From assembly GCA_025354165.1 (NCBI GenBank), contig JANXNI010000020.1, forward strand, positions 1 through 46,601: a DNA stretch of 46,601 nt, written 5' to 3'. The notes beneath the pieces were generated by a model. The model searched no databases, had not been told where the DNA came from, and saw nothing but the letters and a program-made list of their open reading frames with translations. Position 1 is the stretch's first letter; each line of letters begins with the position of its first letter. Positions 1 through 8,989 of the stretch are shown here, one piece after another. The position numbers and the translations under genes were made by a program. The DNA comes from Burkholderiales bacterium (GTDB lineage: Bacteria; Pseudomonadota; Gammaproteobacteria; Burkholderiales; Casimicrobiaceae).

Positions 1-1848
1 GGTGGTCATGCCCGCTGGCAGCGCATCCGCTATCGTGATCGCCGCTGTCGTCGGTCCATTCGCCACCGCTATGCTGATCGTGTAGCTCTGACCCGCTGCA
101 CCTACCGCAAACGCGCCAGGGGTCGAAGTCTTCGTGACCGATAAAGTAATACCATTCAGACAAGTATCCGGCGTTGAATTCACGGATACCACTGGCGCGG
201 CATTACCGCCAACCGTCGCACCAAAGCGGGAATATGCGCCCGCTGCAGGGTTATTCAGCCCAGGAATTCCGCCCGTGCCAGATTGCGTCGCTACCGTCGT
301 CCCGGTCGACAAACCAATTACACCTGCACCACCGCCGCCGCCTGGCCCTTGGGTTTCACTTGCCCTCAAAGGGATACCGGTTGAGCCGCCGTTACCGCCA
401 TTAACTGATAGCGAGAGACCGGCTATGTTCCCGGCAGCGGTTGCAATGTAAATAGAGCCACCTGCGCCGCCCGCGCCCGCAGCGTCGCGACCGCCAGGAA
501 GGCCGTTATCACCATTGGTCTTAATCTGCGAGTTTGTTGCGGTTATTGAATTCGCGCGAATAAAAATCGCACCGCCGCCATTTCCCCCTGAGCTTTGCGG
601 GACAGTCGGGTTATCGTCTGCATTGTTTGTGTCACCAGCACCGCCGCCGCCGCCGAGAAACAATTTTGTCGAGGTGACCACGTGCGCAGCACCACCGAAC
701 CCTCCCACCTGACGAGCGCCATCGCCGCCGCAGCCGAAATACGTGACCGTACCCGGCAAATCCGGCGCCAGCGCTACGCAGCCCCCAGTATTTGTAGCCG
801 AATACGTTGAATAGCTGCCGCCACCATTACCACCCGCAGCACCATTGCCGCCGCCACCGCCGCCAGCGTTATGTTGCGTTCCGCCACCGCCCGCATTGGA
901 AGGAGCCCCTCGCGCAAAATCTAACCCGCCTGGATATCCAGATGCGCCAAGGTTCGTTGAGGCAATGCCATTGACAGCAGCGGTCCCTGCTGGAGCCGTT
1001 ACAAACCGCGGAGTCCCAGCTGTGCCTTCGGCTTTGGGAGCGCCTGATGTGTCTGGGTTTCCACCCCGATCGTTAAGAACTACCGCGTAATTCACGACGG
1101 TACCGTTCGCTCTGGTCGAGTTGGTTACGGCTCCGCCGCCGCGGAATCCTCTGCCGGTCGCGTCGATCAAGTAATTGTTCATGGTGAGGGCGCCCGCCAC
1201 GTCCATCACAAAAACGCCGCCGGTCGTACCGTCCCATGCCGGAGGTTGAAACGCCGCGCCCGACAAGGTGAGTGACCTGAATTCTGGAACGCGCAAAACC
1301 TGAAAGCGCCGTTGCCCCCGCGCAGCAGTAGCCGCGGCGTTGGTGTAGGTATTCGCAAGGCCTTGAGTGAGCGTCAGTGTGGCACCAGCAACTGAGGCTA
1401 CGCGACGAAATTCGTAAGCGCCTGAAAAGCCCTGCGACGTGCTACCGCTCGCTACGGCACTCACTACGCCATCGCCGTATGCGTTCGTGTCCGTGTTGTC
1501 GATAGTCGCGTCCTGCATCTGAATGATGAAGATGAGATCACCGGCAGCTAACGCCGTTGAGCCCGCACCGGTTCCACTACGCGAAGCGCCGAGCGTGACC
1601 GATGTACCAGATGCCGTAACTCCTGCAAAGTAGGTATTTGCGATATTCGCCGCATTGTCGGGGATGCAAACCTGAGCTGTTGCCATGCTGGCCGCCAAAG
1701 CGACGCTCAAGAGCGCTGCGCCACGTGCGACCCATGCTGCAAGCACGAGATTTATCAGGCGCCAGCCGGAAAACCGTTCTGCCGTGCTAACGCGCAAATT
1801 GTTACAAAGGCCGCCCCGCCGCTGTTTAACGCAGTTCAATGTGTCCAC
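1..1848 (-). CDS. Large secreted glycine-rich protein with DUF11-type domain (C-terminus off window)
   Basis: Reading the minus strand leftwards gives one open frame with no stop to base 1, about 616 codons. The N-terminus has a basic stretch, a hydrophobic core (LINLVLAAWVARGAALLSVA) and a likely cleavage site after ASMATAQ, so a Sec signal peptide is probable. The middle (roughly residues 280-530) is rich in Gly, with runs such as GGGGGG and NGGNGG. The last visible segment (SVTKTSTPGAFAVGAAGQSY, then TISIAVANGPTTAAITIADA) matches the DUF11/conserved repeat domain of bacterial surface proteins. Function is unknown; an adhesin-like or cell-surface role is inferred. The start is uncertain. 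GTG 1848 is used; TTG 1839 has AGGGTGG five bases upstream and is equally good. A stronger AAAGGAGG lies at 1931-1938 but has no ATG, GTG or TTG at normal spacing. Confidence 0.8.
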   Translation of the reverse strand, partial: MDTLNCVKQRRGGLCNNLRVSTAERFSGWRLINLVLAAWVARGAALLSVALAASMATAQVCIPDNAANIANTYFAGVTASGTSVTLGASRSGTGAGSTALAAGDLIFIIQMQDATIDNTDTNAYGDGVVSAVASGSTSQGFSGAYEFRRVASVAGATLTLTQGLANTYTNAAATAARGQRRFQVLRVPEFRSLTLSGAAFQPPAWDGTTGGVFVMDVAGALTMNNYLIDATGRGFRGGGAVTNSTRANGTVVNYAVVLNDRGGNPDTSGAPKAEGTAGTPRFVTAPAGTAAVNGIASTNLGASGYPGGLDFARGAPSNAGGGGTQHNAGGGGGGNGAAGGNGGGSYSTYSATNTGGCVALAPDLPGTVTYFGCGGDGARQVGGFGGAAHVVTSTKLFLGGGGGAGDTNNADDNPTVPQSSGGNGGGAIFIRANSITATNSQIKTNGDNGLPGGRDAAGAGGAGGSIYIATAAGNIAGLSLSVNGGNGGSTGIPLRASETQGPGGGGGAGVIGLSTGTTVATQSGTGGIPGLNNPAAGAYSRFGATVGGNAAPVVSVNSTPDTCLNGITLSVTKTSTPGAFAVGAAGQSYTISIAVANGPTTAAITIADALPAGMTT

Positions 1849-2326
1849 CCTGATGCCCTCGACTGATGAGTCTGATAGTGACAATCGCTCCAAATCATCG
1901 TGTGCGATTTGTAAGACGATTCGTAATGTACCTCCTTTATCCTGCGTCCTGCAAACGAATTTCACAAAAAATAATTCAATCAAATCAATATCTTATGACG
2001 TCATCATAAGGCGATTTCGAAAAAAGTGACATGAATAGTCACATCCTCGTTCCAAAGCAGCTAGATGCCGAAAGACTTGTAAGTTAAGGGATAGAGCCGC
2101 ATATATTAGGAAGTCGACTTTACCCTTTTTTTTGAACTGGCCCCTATTTAATAGGCTTTTCGATAAAAAGCTGTTAACTTCGAAAAAATCGCGAAACTGA
2201 CAAAAATCGGCAAACTCGAACACCAACAGTGGGTCAAAAAACCGGCAACGGCGTCCGACCGGCGGTCACCGCGACCGTTGTAAAAGGTCCATTTTCTGTA
2301 CCGCAAACAAAAAGACTACGCTCGAA
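1849..2326. other. AT-rich intergenic region between divergent genes
   Basis: This 478-base stretch separates the leftward surface-protein gene from rightward nudC and is clearly richer in A and T than its neighbours. It holds AAAGGAGG on the minus strand (1931-1938), the perfect 10-bp palindrome ATGACGTCAT (1995-2004) and several A or T runs near 2125-2200. It probably carries both divergent promoters. I see no convincing gene in it. Confidence 0.5.
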
Positions 2327-3151
2327 ATGTTGAAAAGTCCTGCCGAATTCACGTTGCTCAGCCAAACCTCGCTTGAAGCTGATTTCGACGACACCACGGT
2401 TTTGCGTTTGTGCTTTCGTAATGCTGAATTGCTGGTCAGTGAGTCAGGAACACAGCCGGTCGCCACCTTGAGCGCGATCTCTGGCGCGGCGGTTGTGGTG
2501 GGCCGCTGGAACTCGCAATTAATTGCGGTTGAGCGTGTCGAGATTGACGCTCTGGTGCCGGAAGGTTCGCGCTGGGCGGGCTTGCGCAGCCTCTTCGGCG
2601 TGATGCCTGACGACCTTGTCGCCATTGCAGGCCGTGCTTGCCAGATTGCCGATTGGGATCGCACGCATCGCTACTGCGGGGTGTGTGCGACCCCCACGAC
2701 GCGGGAGGCAAACGAACGAGCCCGCCGCTGCCCGGCGTGCGGACACACGGCGTATCCCCGAATCTCTCCCGCGATGATGTGCCTGGTCACGCGCGACGAC
2801 GAGATTTTGCTTGCGCGAAACGTCAATTTCCCGGCGGGCCGGTACAGCGCGCTGGCCGGATTTCTTGAGGCCGGTGAAAGCATAGAAGACGCTGTGCACC
2901 GCGAAGTGGAAGAGGAAGTCGGCATCAAAGTGTCAAACCTGCGCTATTTTTCGTCGCAATCGTGGCCGTTCCCGCATTCGCTGATGATCGCCTTTACCGC
3001 AGAATATGCGGGTGGCGCATTAACGCCGAACGGGCACGAAATCGCTGAAGCCAGCTGGTTTGATGCTGACAACTTGCCACAACTACCGCCACGAATTTCC
3101 ATTGCGCGTGCGCTGATTGACGACACTTTGACGCGGTTTCGCGCGCGATAG
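2327..3151 (+). CDS. nudC: NAD+ diphosphatase / RNA decapping Nudix hydrolase NudC
   Basis: NudC hydrolyses NADH or NAD+ to NMN and AMP, and in E. coli removes NAD caps from RNA. The 274-aa protein has the expected layout: a variable N-terminal domain, a four-cysteine zinc ribbon (C117, C120, C135, C138), then a Nudix fold. The Nudix box runs from G178 (GFLEAGESIEDAVHREVEEE) and is followed by SQSWPFPHSLM, close to the SQPWPFPxS signature that marks the NADH-specific subfamily. Length is near the E. coli enzyme (about 257 aa). It starts at ATG 2327 without a clear Shine-Dalgarno and appears to be monocistronic. Confidence 0.93.
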   Translation: MLKSPAEFTLLSQTSLEADFDDTTVLRLCFRNAELLVSESGTQPVATLSAISGAAVVVGRWNSQLIAVERVEIDALVPEGSRWAGLRSLFGVMPDDLVAIAGRACQIADWDRTHRYCGVCATPTTREANERARRCPACGHTAYPRISPAMMCLVTRDDEILLARNVNFPAGRYSALAGFLEAGESIEDAVHREVEEEVGIKVSNLRYFSSQSWPFPHSLMIAFTAEYAGGALTPNGHEIAEASWFDADNLPQLPPRISIARALIDDTLTRFRAR

Positions 3152-3286
3152 TGGCGCGCTGGTTACCGCATTGGCCGCCGTCGCCACAGCCTTGACGTAG
3201 TATCGCGCCTGTCGCTGGAACCTTATCGGTCAAGAGCGTACTAAAATTCGAGACGACTTTGATACGACTTTCGGGATACCACTGAC

Positions 3287-4450
3287 ATGACCCTGTTCCG
3301 CATTTTTGCTGCCGAGAAGCCACTGCGCATCGCCGTGAGCGCAGCGCTACTCGCTTTCAGCTTGGGGGTCGCAGCGCAAACGGCTGCGCAAAGCGGTGAT
3401 TTGCAGGACATTAACCGGATGCTCAAAGCGGGACAGTCGCAACAAGCGCTCGACCGCGTCAATGTTTACCTGACAAGCAAGCCGAAAGATGCCGTCGGCC
3501 GCTTCATTCGTGGTCTCGCGCAGGCCGAACTCGGCAAGACCAATGATGCGATCACCACGTTTCAATCGCTCACCGAGGATTACCCCGAGCTACCCGAGCC
3601 CTATAACAATCTGGCGGTGCTCTACAGCTCAAAAGGGCAATTTGAGAAGGCCCGTGTCGCGCTTGAATTAGCGATTCAGACTCATCCCACCTACTCCACC
3701 GCCCATGAGAATCTGGGCGACATTTACGCCAAGCTCGCGAGTCAGGCCTACGACAAAGCGCTTCAGCTCGACAAAGGCAACGGCACTGTCGCCACCAAAC
3801 TCAATCTGGTGCGCGACCTGTTCTCGACCAACCCGAAAGCTAACACCGCGCCGCGCCCTGTCGCGAGCGCTACGACATTGACTGCCGCGAGCGCTGCTCT
3901 TCCGGCCAACCGCCCCGCTACGACACTTGTGGTGCCAACGGCACAGGCAGCGATGACGACGATTGCCGCGGCGACGCCGCCGAAAGCTGCCTCCACGCCA
4001 CCAGCGCCTGCTTCGGCCCCGCCGGCGACCAACGCTAAAGCGGAACCAGCCAAGGCTGTGCCAGCACCGGCTCCTGCGGCTCCGTCAGCCGTCGCCGCTG
4101 TGCCCGCCGACGGCAGTGCAGACGTACTTCGCGCGGTCAACAAGTGGGCGGCTGAATGGTCCGGGAAAAACGCCGACGGCTACCTCGCAGCCTACTCCAA
4201 GTCATTCAAACCAGAAGGCGGCTTGTCGTACAGCAAGTGGAGCGCCACGCGCCGTGACCGCGTTGCAGCGCAGCGAAACATCAAGGTTGAAGTGCTCGGC
4301 GCAATCGTTGAAATGAAATCTGCAACGGAGGCGAAAGTAACCTTCCGTCAAGCCTACAACTCGCAAACGCTGCAAACGCGATCACGCAAAACGCTGACCC
4401 TCGTCAAAGAAGGCTCGGCGTGGCTGATCACGCGCGAGCACGTTGGTTAA
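3287..4450 (+). CDS. Secreted TPR protein with C-terminal NTF2/SnoaL-like domain
   Basis: A 387-aa exported protein. Residues 1-30 form a signal peptide ending near LGVAAQTAAQ. Residues about 35-175 form tetratricopeptide-like helices (MLKAGQSQQALDRVNVYL, AELGKTNDAITTFQSL, YNNLAVLYSSKGQFEKARVA). A long Ala/Pro/Thr linker (about 185-275) follows. The C-terminal roughly 110 residues (VNKWAAEWSGKNADGYLAAY to WLITREHVG) look like a small NTF2/SnoaL-type domain. The next gene, an L,D-transpeptidase starting 18 bases downstream, ends in a related domain, so the two probably act together at the cell wall. Precise function is unknown; a scaffold or adaptor in the periplasm is inferred. Confidence 0.85.
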   Translation: MTLFRIFAAEKPLRIAVSAALLAFSLGVAAQTAAQSGDLQDINRMLKAGQSQQALDRVNVYLTSKPKDAVGRFIRGLAQAELGKTNDAITTFQSLTEDYPELPEPYNNLAVLYSSKGQFEKARVALELAIQTHPTYSTAHENLGDIYAKLASQAYDKALQLDKGNGTVATKLNLVRDLFSTNPKANTAPRPVASATTLTAASAALPANRPATTLVVPTAQAAMTTIAAATPPKAASTPPAPASAPPATNAKAEPAKAVPAPAPAAPSAVAAVPADGSADVLRAVNKWAAEWSGKNADGYLAAYSKSFKPEGGLSYSKWSATRRDRVAAQRNIKVEVLGAIVEMKSATEAKVTFRQAYNSQTLQTRSRKTLTLVKEGSAWLITREHVG

Positions 4451-4468
4451 TTTCTATCTTTGATCCGG

Positions 4469-5698
4469 ATGACCCGTTTTCCTCTGAACACCCGAGCCCC
4501 ATCGCGCTTCCAGCGCGTGGCGGTGAGGTTCGCGCAGATTAGTCTTGCCACGGTTCTGGTATCCCTGCCGTCCGGGGTGATGGGCGGTGGTGGTATTGGC
4601 TTCAGCGATGCAGAAACGCTGCTGTTAAAAGCACTGCACGAAGTACGACTGAGCAAGCTCGATCTTGCGCGGCAAACCATAGAAGAACTGCTCGTTCGTT
4701 ATCCCAATTTTCGCCTCGCTCACCTGGTTCAAGGCGATCTCTGGCTGGCGAAAGCAAAGCCTCTTTTGAGCCTTGGCAACACCAGCGAAATCGCCGATCA
4801 GTTGACCGGATTGCGTGCCGAAGCCACCGCTCGCGTCCTGCGCGAGAAAGACGTCGCCAAGCCCGAATTCGTGCCAGCGAATTTTTGGCGGCTCCCAGCA
4901 TCGCAGCAGTTCGCACTGGCCATTGACGTTGACAAATCGCGCCTCTACGTGCTCGAAAATCAGAACGGTCGTCTGATCCGAGTGGCTGATTTTTACGCGA
5001 CGATCGGCAAAGCAGGTGGCGGAAAGGTGCGCGAAGGTGACCAACGAACGCCGCTTGGCGCGTACACGCTGATGGGCACGATTTCTCCTCAAAAGTTGAC
5101 CGACTTTTACGGCGCCGGGGCGTTTCCTCTGGACTACCCTAACGCGTGGGACAAACGGCAAGGCCGCAACGGGTTCGGTATCTGGCTGCACGGTGTCCCG
5201 AGCGATACGTATTCGCGCGCGCCTCGTGCCAGCGACGGATGCGTCGTCGTGTCGAATCCCGATTTAAAGCTCATCGAAAAATTCATCACCCCGGGCCGGA
5301 CGCCATTCATCATTGCGCAAAAGGTCGACTGGGTGGATCGCGATGCGGCGGGTAAACAGGCGCAGGGCTTGCTTGCCGCTGTCGAACATTGGCGCAGCGA
5401 CTGGCAGGCGCTCGATACGCCTCGCTACCTACAACACTACGCGACGAACTTCGCCAGCGACACCCAGTACATCGCTGAATGGCGCACGCAAAAAACTGCC
5501 GTCAATGCCGCGAAAACGTGGGCAAAAATCGAACTCTCTGACCTGTCCGCGGTGCAATATCCTGGCGAAAAAAATCTGGCAATTGTCACTTTTGACCAAA
5601 ACTACCAGAGCAGCAATTTGAACGGTCAGACCCGCAAGCGCCAACTGTGGCAGCTCATCGATGGTCGCTGGCAGATCATCTACGAAGGCTCGGCTTAA
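4469..5698 (+). CDS. L,D-transpeptidase (YkuD fold) with C-terminal NTF2-like domain
   Basis: L,D-transpeptidases cross-link peptidoglycan or attach proteins to it using a catalytic cysteine. The YkuD domain is seen from FALAIDVDKSRLYVLENQNG onwards. The catalytic region has the His of IWLHGVPSDTY, and the Cys lies in SDGCVVVSN, a variant of the usual SHGC motif with Asp replacing His. An N-terminal signal peptide is present and TPR-like helices lie around residues 45-100. The last ~105 residues (VEHWRSDWQALDTPRYLQHY onwards) resemble the C-terminal domain of the preceding TPR protein. An alternative TTG at 4460 is in frame; ATG 4469 is preferred. The two genes form a likely operon. Confidence 0.9.
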   Translation: MTRFPLNTRAPSRFQRVAVRFAQISLATVLVSLPSGVMGGGGIGFSDAETLLLKALHEVRLSKLDLARQTIEELLVRYPNFRLAHLVQGDLWLAKAKPLLSLGNTSEIADQLTGLRAEATARVLREKDVAKPEFVPANFWRLPASQQFALAIDVDKSRLYVLENQNGRLIRVADFYATIGKAGGGKVREGDQRTPLGAYTLMGTISPQKLTDFYGAGAFPLDYPNAWDKRQGRNGFGIWLHGVPSDTYSRAPRASDGCVVVSNPDLKLIEKFITPGRTPFIIAQKVDWVDRDAAGKQAQGLLAAVEHWRSDWQALDTPRYLQHYATNFASDTQYIAEWRTQKTAVNAAKTWAKIELSDLSAVQYPGEKNLAIVTFDQNYQSSNLNGQTRKRQLWQLIDGRWQIIYEGSA

Positions 5699-5722
5699 CC
5701 TTTTCTTTCGACCATTAATACT

Positions 5723-6352
5723 ATGAAAACTCTTGCCCGCTTATTCACGACAGGCTTTGCTTCGCTTGCCGTCGCCGCCATTTCGGCAAACTTTGCGTTC
5801 GCTCAAAACGTCGCACCCGTTCCTGCACCCACGCAAGACAAGCCCCGTGTAGAAGTAAAAACCAGCCTCGGCTCGATGGTGATCGAACTGGATCCCGCTG
5901 CCGCACCAAAGACGGTGGAGAATTTTTTGTCCTACGTCAAGAGCGGCCAGTATGAAGGCACCGTGTTTCACCGCGTGATCAAAGGCTTCATGATTCAGGG
6001 CGGTGGCTTTTCCGCCGACATGAAAGAAAAATCAACCAAAGCACCGATCAAGAATGAGGCCGAAATGGCCCTCAAAGCTGGCGTTAAAAATGATCGCGGC
6101 ACCATCGCTATGGCACGCACCGGCGATCCTCACTCGGCGACAGCGCAGTTCTACATCAACCACGGCAACAACGACATGCTGAACTTCCCGTCGCGCGATG
6201 GCTTCGGCTACGTCGCCTTCGGCAAAGTCGTGAGCGGCATTGAAGTCGTCGACAAAATCGCCGAGGTCGCGACAGCGAACAAGGGCCAGTACCAGAACGT
6301 ACCGCAAACGCCCGTTGTCATCGAAAAAGTTACTCTCATTACAAAGAAATAA
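5723..6352 (+). CDS. ppiA: Periplasmic cyclophilin-type peptidyl-prolyl isomerase
   Basis: Catalyses cis-trans isomerisation of prolyl bonds in exported proteins. The 209-aa product begins with a signal peptide ([20 protein letters not shown], cleavage near NFAFAQ). The cyclophilin core follows: [26 protein letters not shown] with the active-site Arg and Phe, and [15 protein letters not shown]. It begins 24 bases after the transpeptidase stop and ends 10 bases before the cytoplasmic paralogue, so it probably shares their transcript. The gene symbol is by similarity of type and location signal. Confidence 0.9.
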   Translation: MKTLARLFTTGFASLAVAAISANFAFAQNVAPVPAPTQDKPRVEVKTSLGSMVIELDPAAAPKTVENFLSYVKSGQYEGTVFHRVIKGFMIQGGGFSADMKEKSTKAPIKNEAEMALKAGVKNDRGTIAMARTGDPHSATAQFYINHGNNDMLNFPSRDGFGYVAFGKVVSGIEVVDKIAEVATANKGQYQNVPQTPVVIEKVTLITKK

Positions 6353-6362
6353 AGGACGCCGA

Positions 6363-6872
6363 ATGGCCCTCGTTAAATTCACCACCAATCACGGCGACTT
6401 CACACTCGACATCGACGAAGTCAACGCGCCAAAAACGGCCGCCAACTTTCTGCAATACGTCAAGGACGGACATTACGACAACACGATTTTTCATCGTGTG
6501 ATTGACGGCTTCATGATTCAGGGGGGTGGCTTTGAACCCGGCATGAAACAAAAATCCGGACGTGAGCCGATTGAGCACGAAGGCGTAGCGACGAGCGCTG
6601 CTGGCCTCAAGAACACGATGTACACCGTTGCAATGGCCCGCACTAACGACCCGCATTCCGGGTCATCGCAGTTCTTCGTCAACGTGACCGACAACGCGTT
6701 CCTTGACTTCAAAGCAGCGAACGGCAACTCGTGGGGTTACACCGTTTTCGGCAAAGTGTCTGACGGCAAGGACGTTCTTGAAAAAATCAAGAATGTAAAA
6801 ACCAGCACCATCGGTGGACATCAGAATGTGCCTGTCGATGACGTCGTTGTGAGCAAGGCAGTCATCGTCTAG
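6363..6872 (+). CDS. ppiB: Cytoplasmic cyclophilin-type peptidyl-prolyl isomerase
   Basis: A 169-aa cyclophilin without a signal peptide, so it acts in the cytoplasm. Visible motifs are [33 protein letters not shown] and PHSGSSQFFVNVTDNAFLDF, the canonical cyclophilin B pattern. The frame is open further upstream, but ATG 6363 (MALVKFTTNHGDF) follows AAAGGA at good spacing and matches the family N-terminus. It lies 10 bases downstream of the periplasmic copy; the two share high similarity, as from a tandem duplication plus a gained signal peptide. Confidence 0.93.
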   Translation: MALVKFTTNHGDFTLDIDEVNAPKTAANFLQYVKDGHYDNTIFHRVIDGFMIQGGGFEPGMKQKSGREPIEHEGVATSAAGLKNTMYTVAMARTNDPHSGSSQFFVNVTDNAFLDFKAANGNSWGYTVFGKVSDGKDVLEKIKNVKTSTIGGHQNVPVDDVVVSKAVIV

Positions 6873-6949
6873 CACTTGTCACGCACCGCCGCGTTGGTTG
6901 TGCCAGTCGTGCAAATCGCGCGCTTCGAATTGCCTACCAGGTGATTTCG

Positions 6950-7693
6950 ATGCGCGCGATTTTCATTTCTGATCTGCATTTGAACGAGCCTGACGCGTCG
7001 ACTCAGGCGCGCTTTGACGCGTTCATGCAAAACGCTGTGCCGGGTGCAGACGCGCTCTACGTGCTCGGTGATTTGCTGCACGTCTGGCTAGGTGATGCGA
7101 TGCTTCCGGGCAATGCGTATGTGCAGCACATTGCCGCACAATTTGCCGCCGCGAGTGCAGCCGGAACCAAAATTTTCATCGCGCGCGGCAATCGTGATTT
7201 CATGATCGGTCGCGAGTTCGCAGCGGCGTGCGGAGCCACGCTGCTTCCCGAACAAACCGTCATCGAACTCGACGGACAACGCGTTCTTTTAATGCATGGC
7301 GACGAGCTCTGCATCGAGGACGTGCGCTACCAGCGCGCGCGCCGCATTTTGCGCACCAACGCCTTTCGCATCATCGGGAATTCACTGCCCACCGCGATAC
7401 GAAATTTCATCGCACAAACTCTGCGCGGCAAGAGCGAGGCGCACAAGGCCACATCCGCCATGACCATCATGGACGCCAACCCCGACGCCGCGCTGGCGGC
7501 GATGACCGCGCATCAGGCCGCCACGCTGATTCACGGCCACACCCACCGCCCCGCACATCACGCACTGCCCGACGGTCGCGAGCGCTGGGTCATGACAGAC
7601 TGGCAACAGGATTACGGCTACCTCGAATGGCAGCACGGAAAATTCACTGTCAAGCCGTGGCAGTGGCATAATAAAAATTCGTTGGGGGGGTAG
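6950..7693 (+). CDS. lpxH: UDP-2,3-diacylglucosamine diphosphatase
   Basis: LpxH removes UMP from UDP-2,3-diacylglucosamine to give lipid X in lipid A synthesis, as a peripheral inner-membrane enzyme. The 247-aa calcineurin-like metallophosphatase shows all metal motifs: SDLHL (D8, H10), GDLLH (D41), ARGNRDF (N81), the HGDE block near 117 and GHTHRP. GTG 6941 is an in-frame alternative; ATG 6950 gives the standard N-terminus [12 protein letters not shown]. The last codons are GGG GGG TAG. This TAG is at nucleotides 8-10 of the tRNA-Ala gene, so the coding sequence overlaps the tRNA by 10 bases. Confidence 0.92.
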   Translation: MRAIFISDLHLNEPDASTQARFDAFMQNAVPGADALYVLGDLLHVWLGDAMLPGNAYVQHIAAQFAAASAAGTKIFIARGNRDFMIGREFAAACGATLLPEQTVIELDGQRVLLMHGDELCIEDVRYQRARRILRTNAFRIIGNSLPTAIRNFIAQTLRGKSEAHKATSAMTIMDANPDAALAAMTAHQAATLIHGHTHRPAHHALPDGRERWVMTDWQQDYGYLEWQHGKFTVKPWQWHNKNSLGG

Positions 7694-7759
7694 CTCAGCT
7701 TGGAGAGCGCCGCGTTCGCAATGCGGAGGTCGGGAGTTCGATCCTCCTCCTCTCCACCA
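7684..7759 (+). tRNA. tRNA-Ala (anticodon CGC)
   Basis: A complete 76-nt cloverleaf can be drawn: acceptor GGGGGGG with CCTCTCC, D stem GCTC/GAGC, anticodon stem CCGCG/TGCGG around loop TTCGCAA (anticodon CGC), T stem GGGAG/CTCCT around TTCGATC, discriminator A and encoded CCA. The acceptor contains the G3:U70 wobble pair, the identity element for alanyl-tRNA synthetase, which confirms Ala. The first ten bases are also the end of lpxH. Confidence 0.95.
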
Positions 7760-7773
7760 CCGAACACAAAATC

Positions 7774-7798
7774 ACCGACCGCCTCAGGTCGGTTTTTT
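7774..7798 (+). terminator. Rho-independent terminator after tRNA-Ala
   Basis: Stem ACCGACC (7774-7780) pairs with GGTCGGT (7787-7793) around a six-base loop and runs into a T tract. It ends the lpxH/tRNA-Ala transcript and lies just before the convergent oxidoreductase gene. Confidence 0.85.
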
Positions 7799-7812
7799 AT
7801 TGCTCATTTTTT

Positions 7813-8859
7813 CTAAGCCGTACGAACAACCTGACCGGTTCTGGCGGCCTCAGTGATCGCTTCGGTAATACGCAAATTTTGCAACCCATCGCGGGCGCTC
7901 ACAACCGGAGCCACCTCACCACGAACGACCGCACCGAAATGCTCCATCTGGCGTTTGATCGGATCGTCGCGAACCATGCCGACGATGCCTTCGTCGAACG
8001 GCTTCCACCATGAGCTGTCTTCGCGGCGCGGATAGGTTTTCAGGCGCATGGTTGGGATCGACAGCGTACCCGCAGTGCCGCTAATGACATAGCAATCCTC
8101 ATCGTCGTAGCTCGGGTATGCTTTGTTCTCCTGCGAGGTTTGCTCCCAGCTGCGCGCACTTGCCGCTGTGTCCGACAATATGAACGTGCCCAGCGCGCCG
8201 TTGGCAAAACGGAGATTGATCGCAACCGTATCTTCCACGGCAAACCCGCGCACCGCGTTCGACGAAAACGCCTGTACCGCTACGATATCGCCGCAGAGCA
8301 TGCGCAGGTTGTGTACCTCGTGAATCATATTGAGGAGCACCGGGCCGCCGCCGATTTCACGCCGCCACGGACCATCAACAAAGTATTCATCCGGCTTGAA
8401 AAACTGTGCACTGCCCATGACTGAAACGAGTCGCCCGAGCGTGCCGGATTGCACAACTTCGAGCGCTTTTGCCATGATCGAACTATGTGCACGATGATGG
8501 CCGACAAGCAGTCGTACGCCCGATCTTTCAACGGCTTCGACCAGCGATTCGGCCTCAGCGACCGTTGCCGCAATCGGCTTTTCGAGCAATGTCGGCAAGC
8601 CTGCGTCGAGGCAGAGCATGGCGTGCGGCACATGCAGTTGATTCGGGGTTGCTACGACGACACCGTCCGGGTGATCCTTCGCGAGCATCTCTTCAAGCGA
8701 TTGATATAGGGCTACGCCCGCTTTCGCAGCCACCGCAACAGCTGCGGGTGACGGGTCGACAAGCGCACAAAGCGTGACGGTGCGGCTCGCCTGAGCGACC
8801 GCCATGTGCGCTTGGCCCATGTAGCCCCCACCGGCAACGGCGATACGCGTTTTGCTCAT
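7813..8859 (-). CDS. Gfo/Idh/MocA family NAD(P)-dependent oxidoreductase
   Basis: A 348-aa dehydrogenase of the Gfo/Idh/MocA family, which oxidises or reduces sugars, inositols and related polyols. The N-terminal Rossmann fold starts IAVAGGGYMGQAHM (GxGxxG-type), followed by the EKPIA motif near residue 93 carrying the conserved Lys. The C-terminal half holds the substrate-binding sheet, including GGGPVLLNMIHEVHNLRMLC with the usual catalytic His region. AAGGA lies six bases before ATG 8859. It is monocistronic; its substrate cannot be read from context. Confidence 0.88.
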   Translation of the reverse strand: MSKTRIAVAGGGYMGQAHMAVAQASRTVTLCALVDPSPAAVAVAAKAGVALYQSLEEMLAKDHPDGVVVATPNQLHVPHAMLCLDAGLPTLLEKPIAATVAEAESLVEAVERSGVRLLVGHHRAHSSIMAKALEVVQSGTLGRLVSVMGSAQFFKPDEYFVDGPWRREIGGGPVLLNMIHEVHNLRMLCGDIVAVQAFSSNAVRGFAVEDTVAINLRFANGALGTFILSDTAASARSWEQTSQENKAYPSYDDEDCYVISGTAGTLSIPTMRLKTYPRREDSSWWKPFDEGIVGMVRDDPIKRQMEHFGAVVRGEVAPVVSARDGLQNLRITEAITEAARTGQVVRTA

Positions 8860-8951
8860 GCTTGTCCTTGCGTTGGGTAGTGGTCAGGATGCTACTGTGT
8901 GGCCTATCGCAGCCGCGTGTGGCAGTACTTCAATAACCTCTATGACACCTC

Positions 8952-8982
8952 TTCACTTTTATCAAGCGTAGTCGCCTACAAT
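8952..8982 (+). promoter_or_regulatory. Putative promoter giving a near-leaderless transcript
   Basis: TTCACT (8952-8957) and TACAAT (8977-8982) are separated by 19 bases. The -10 is a good match but the spacing is long. The ATG of the following small gene is at 8990, seven bases after the -10, so the mRNA would start almost at the initiation codon. No Shine-Dalgarno is visible. Confidence 0.4.
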
Positions 8983-8989
8983 TGATCAC

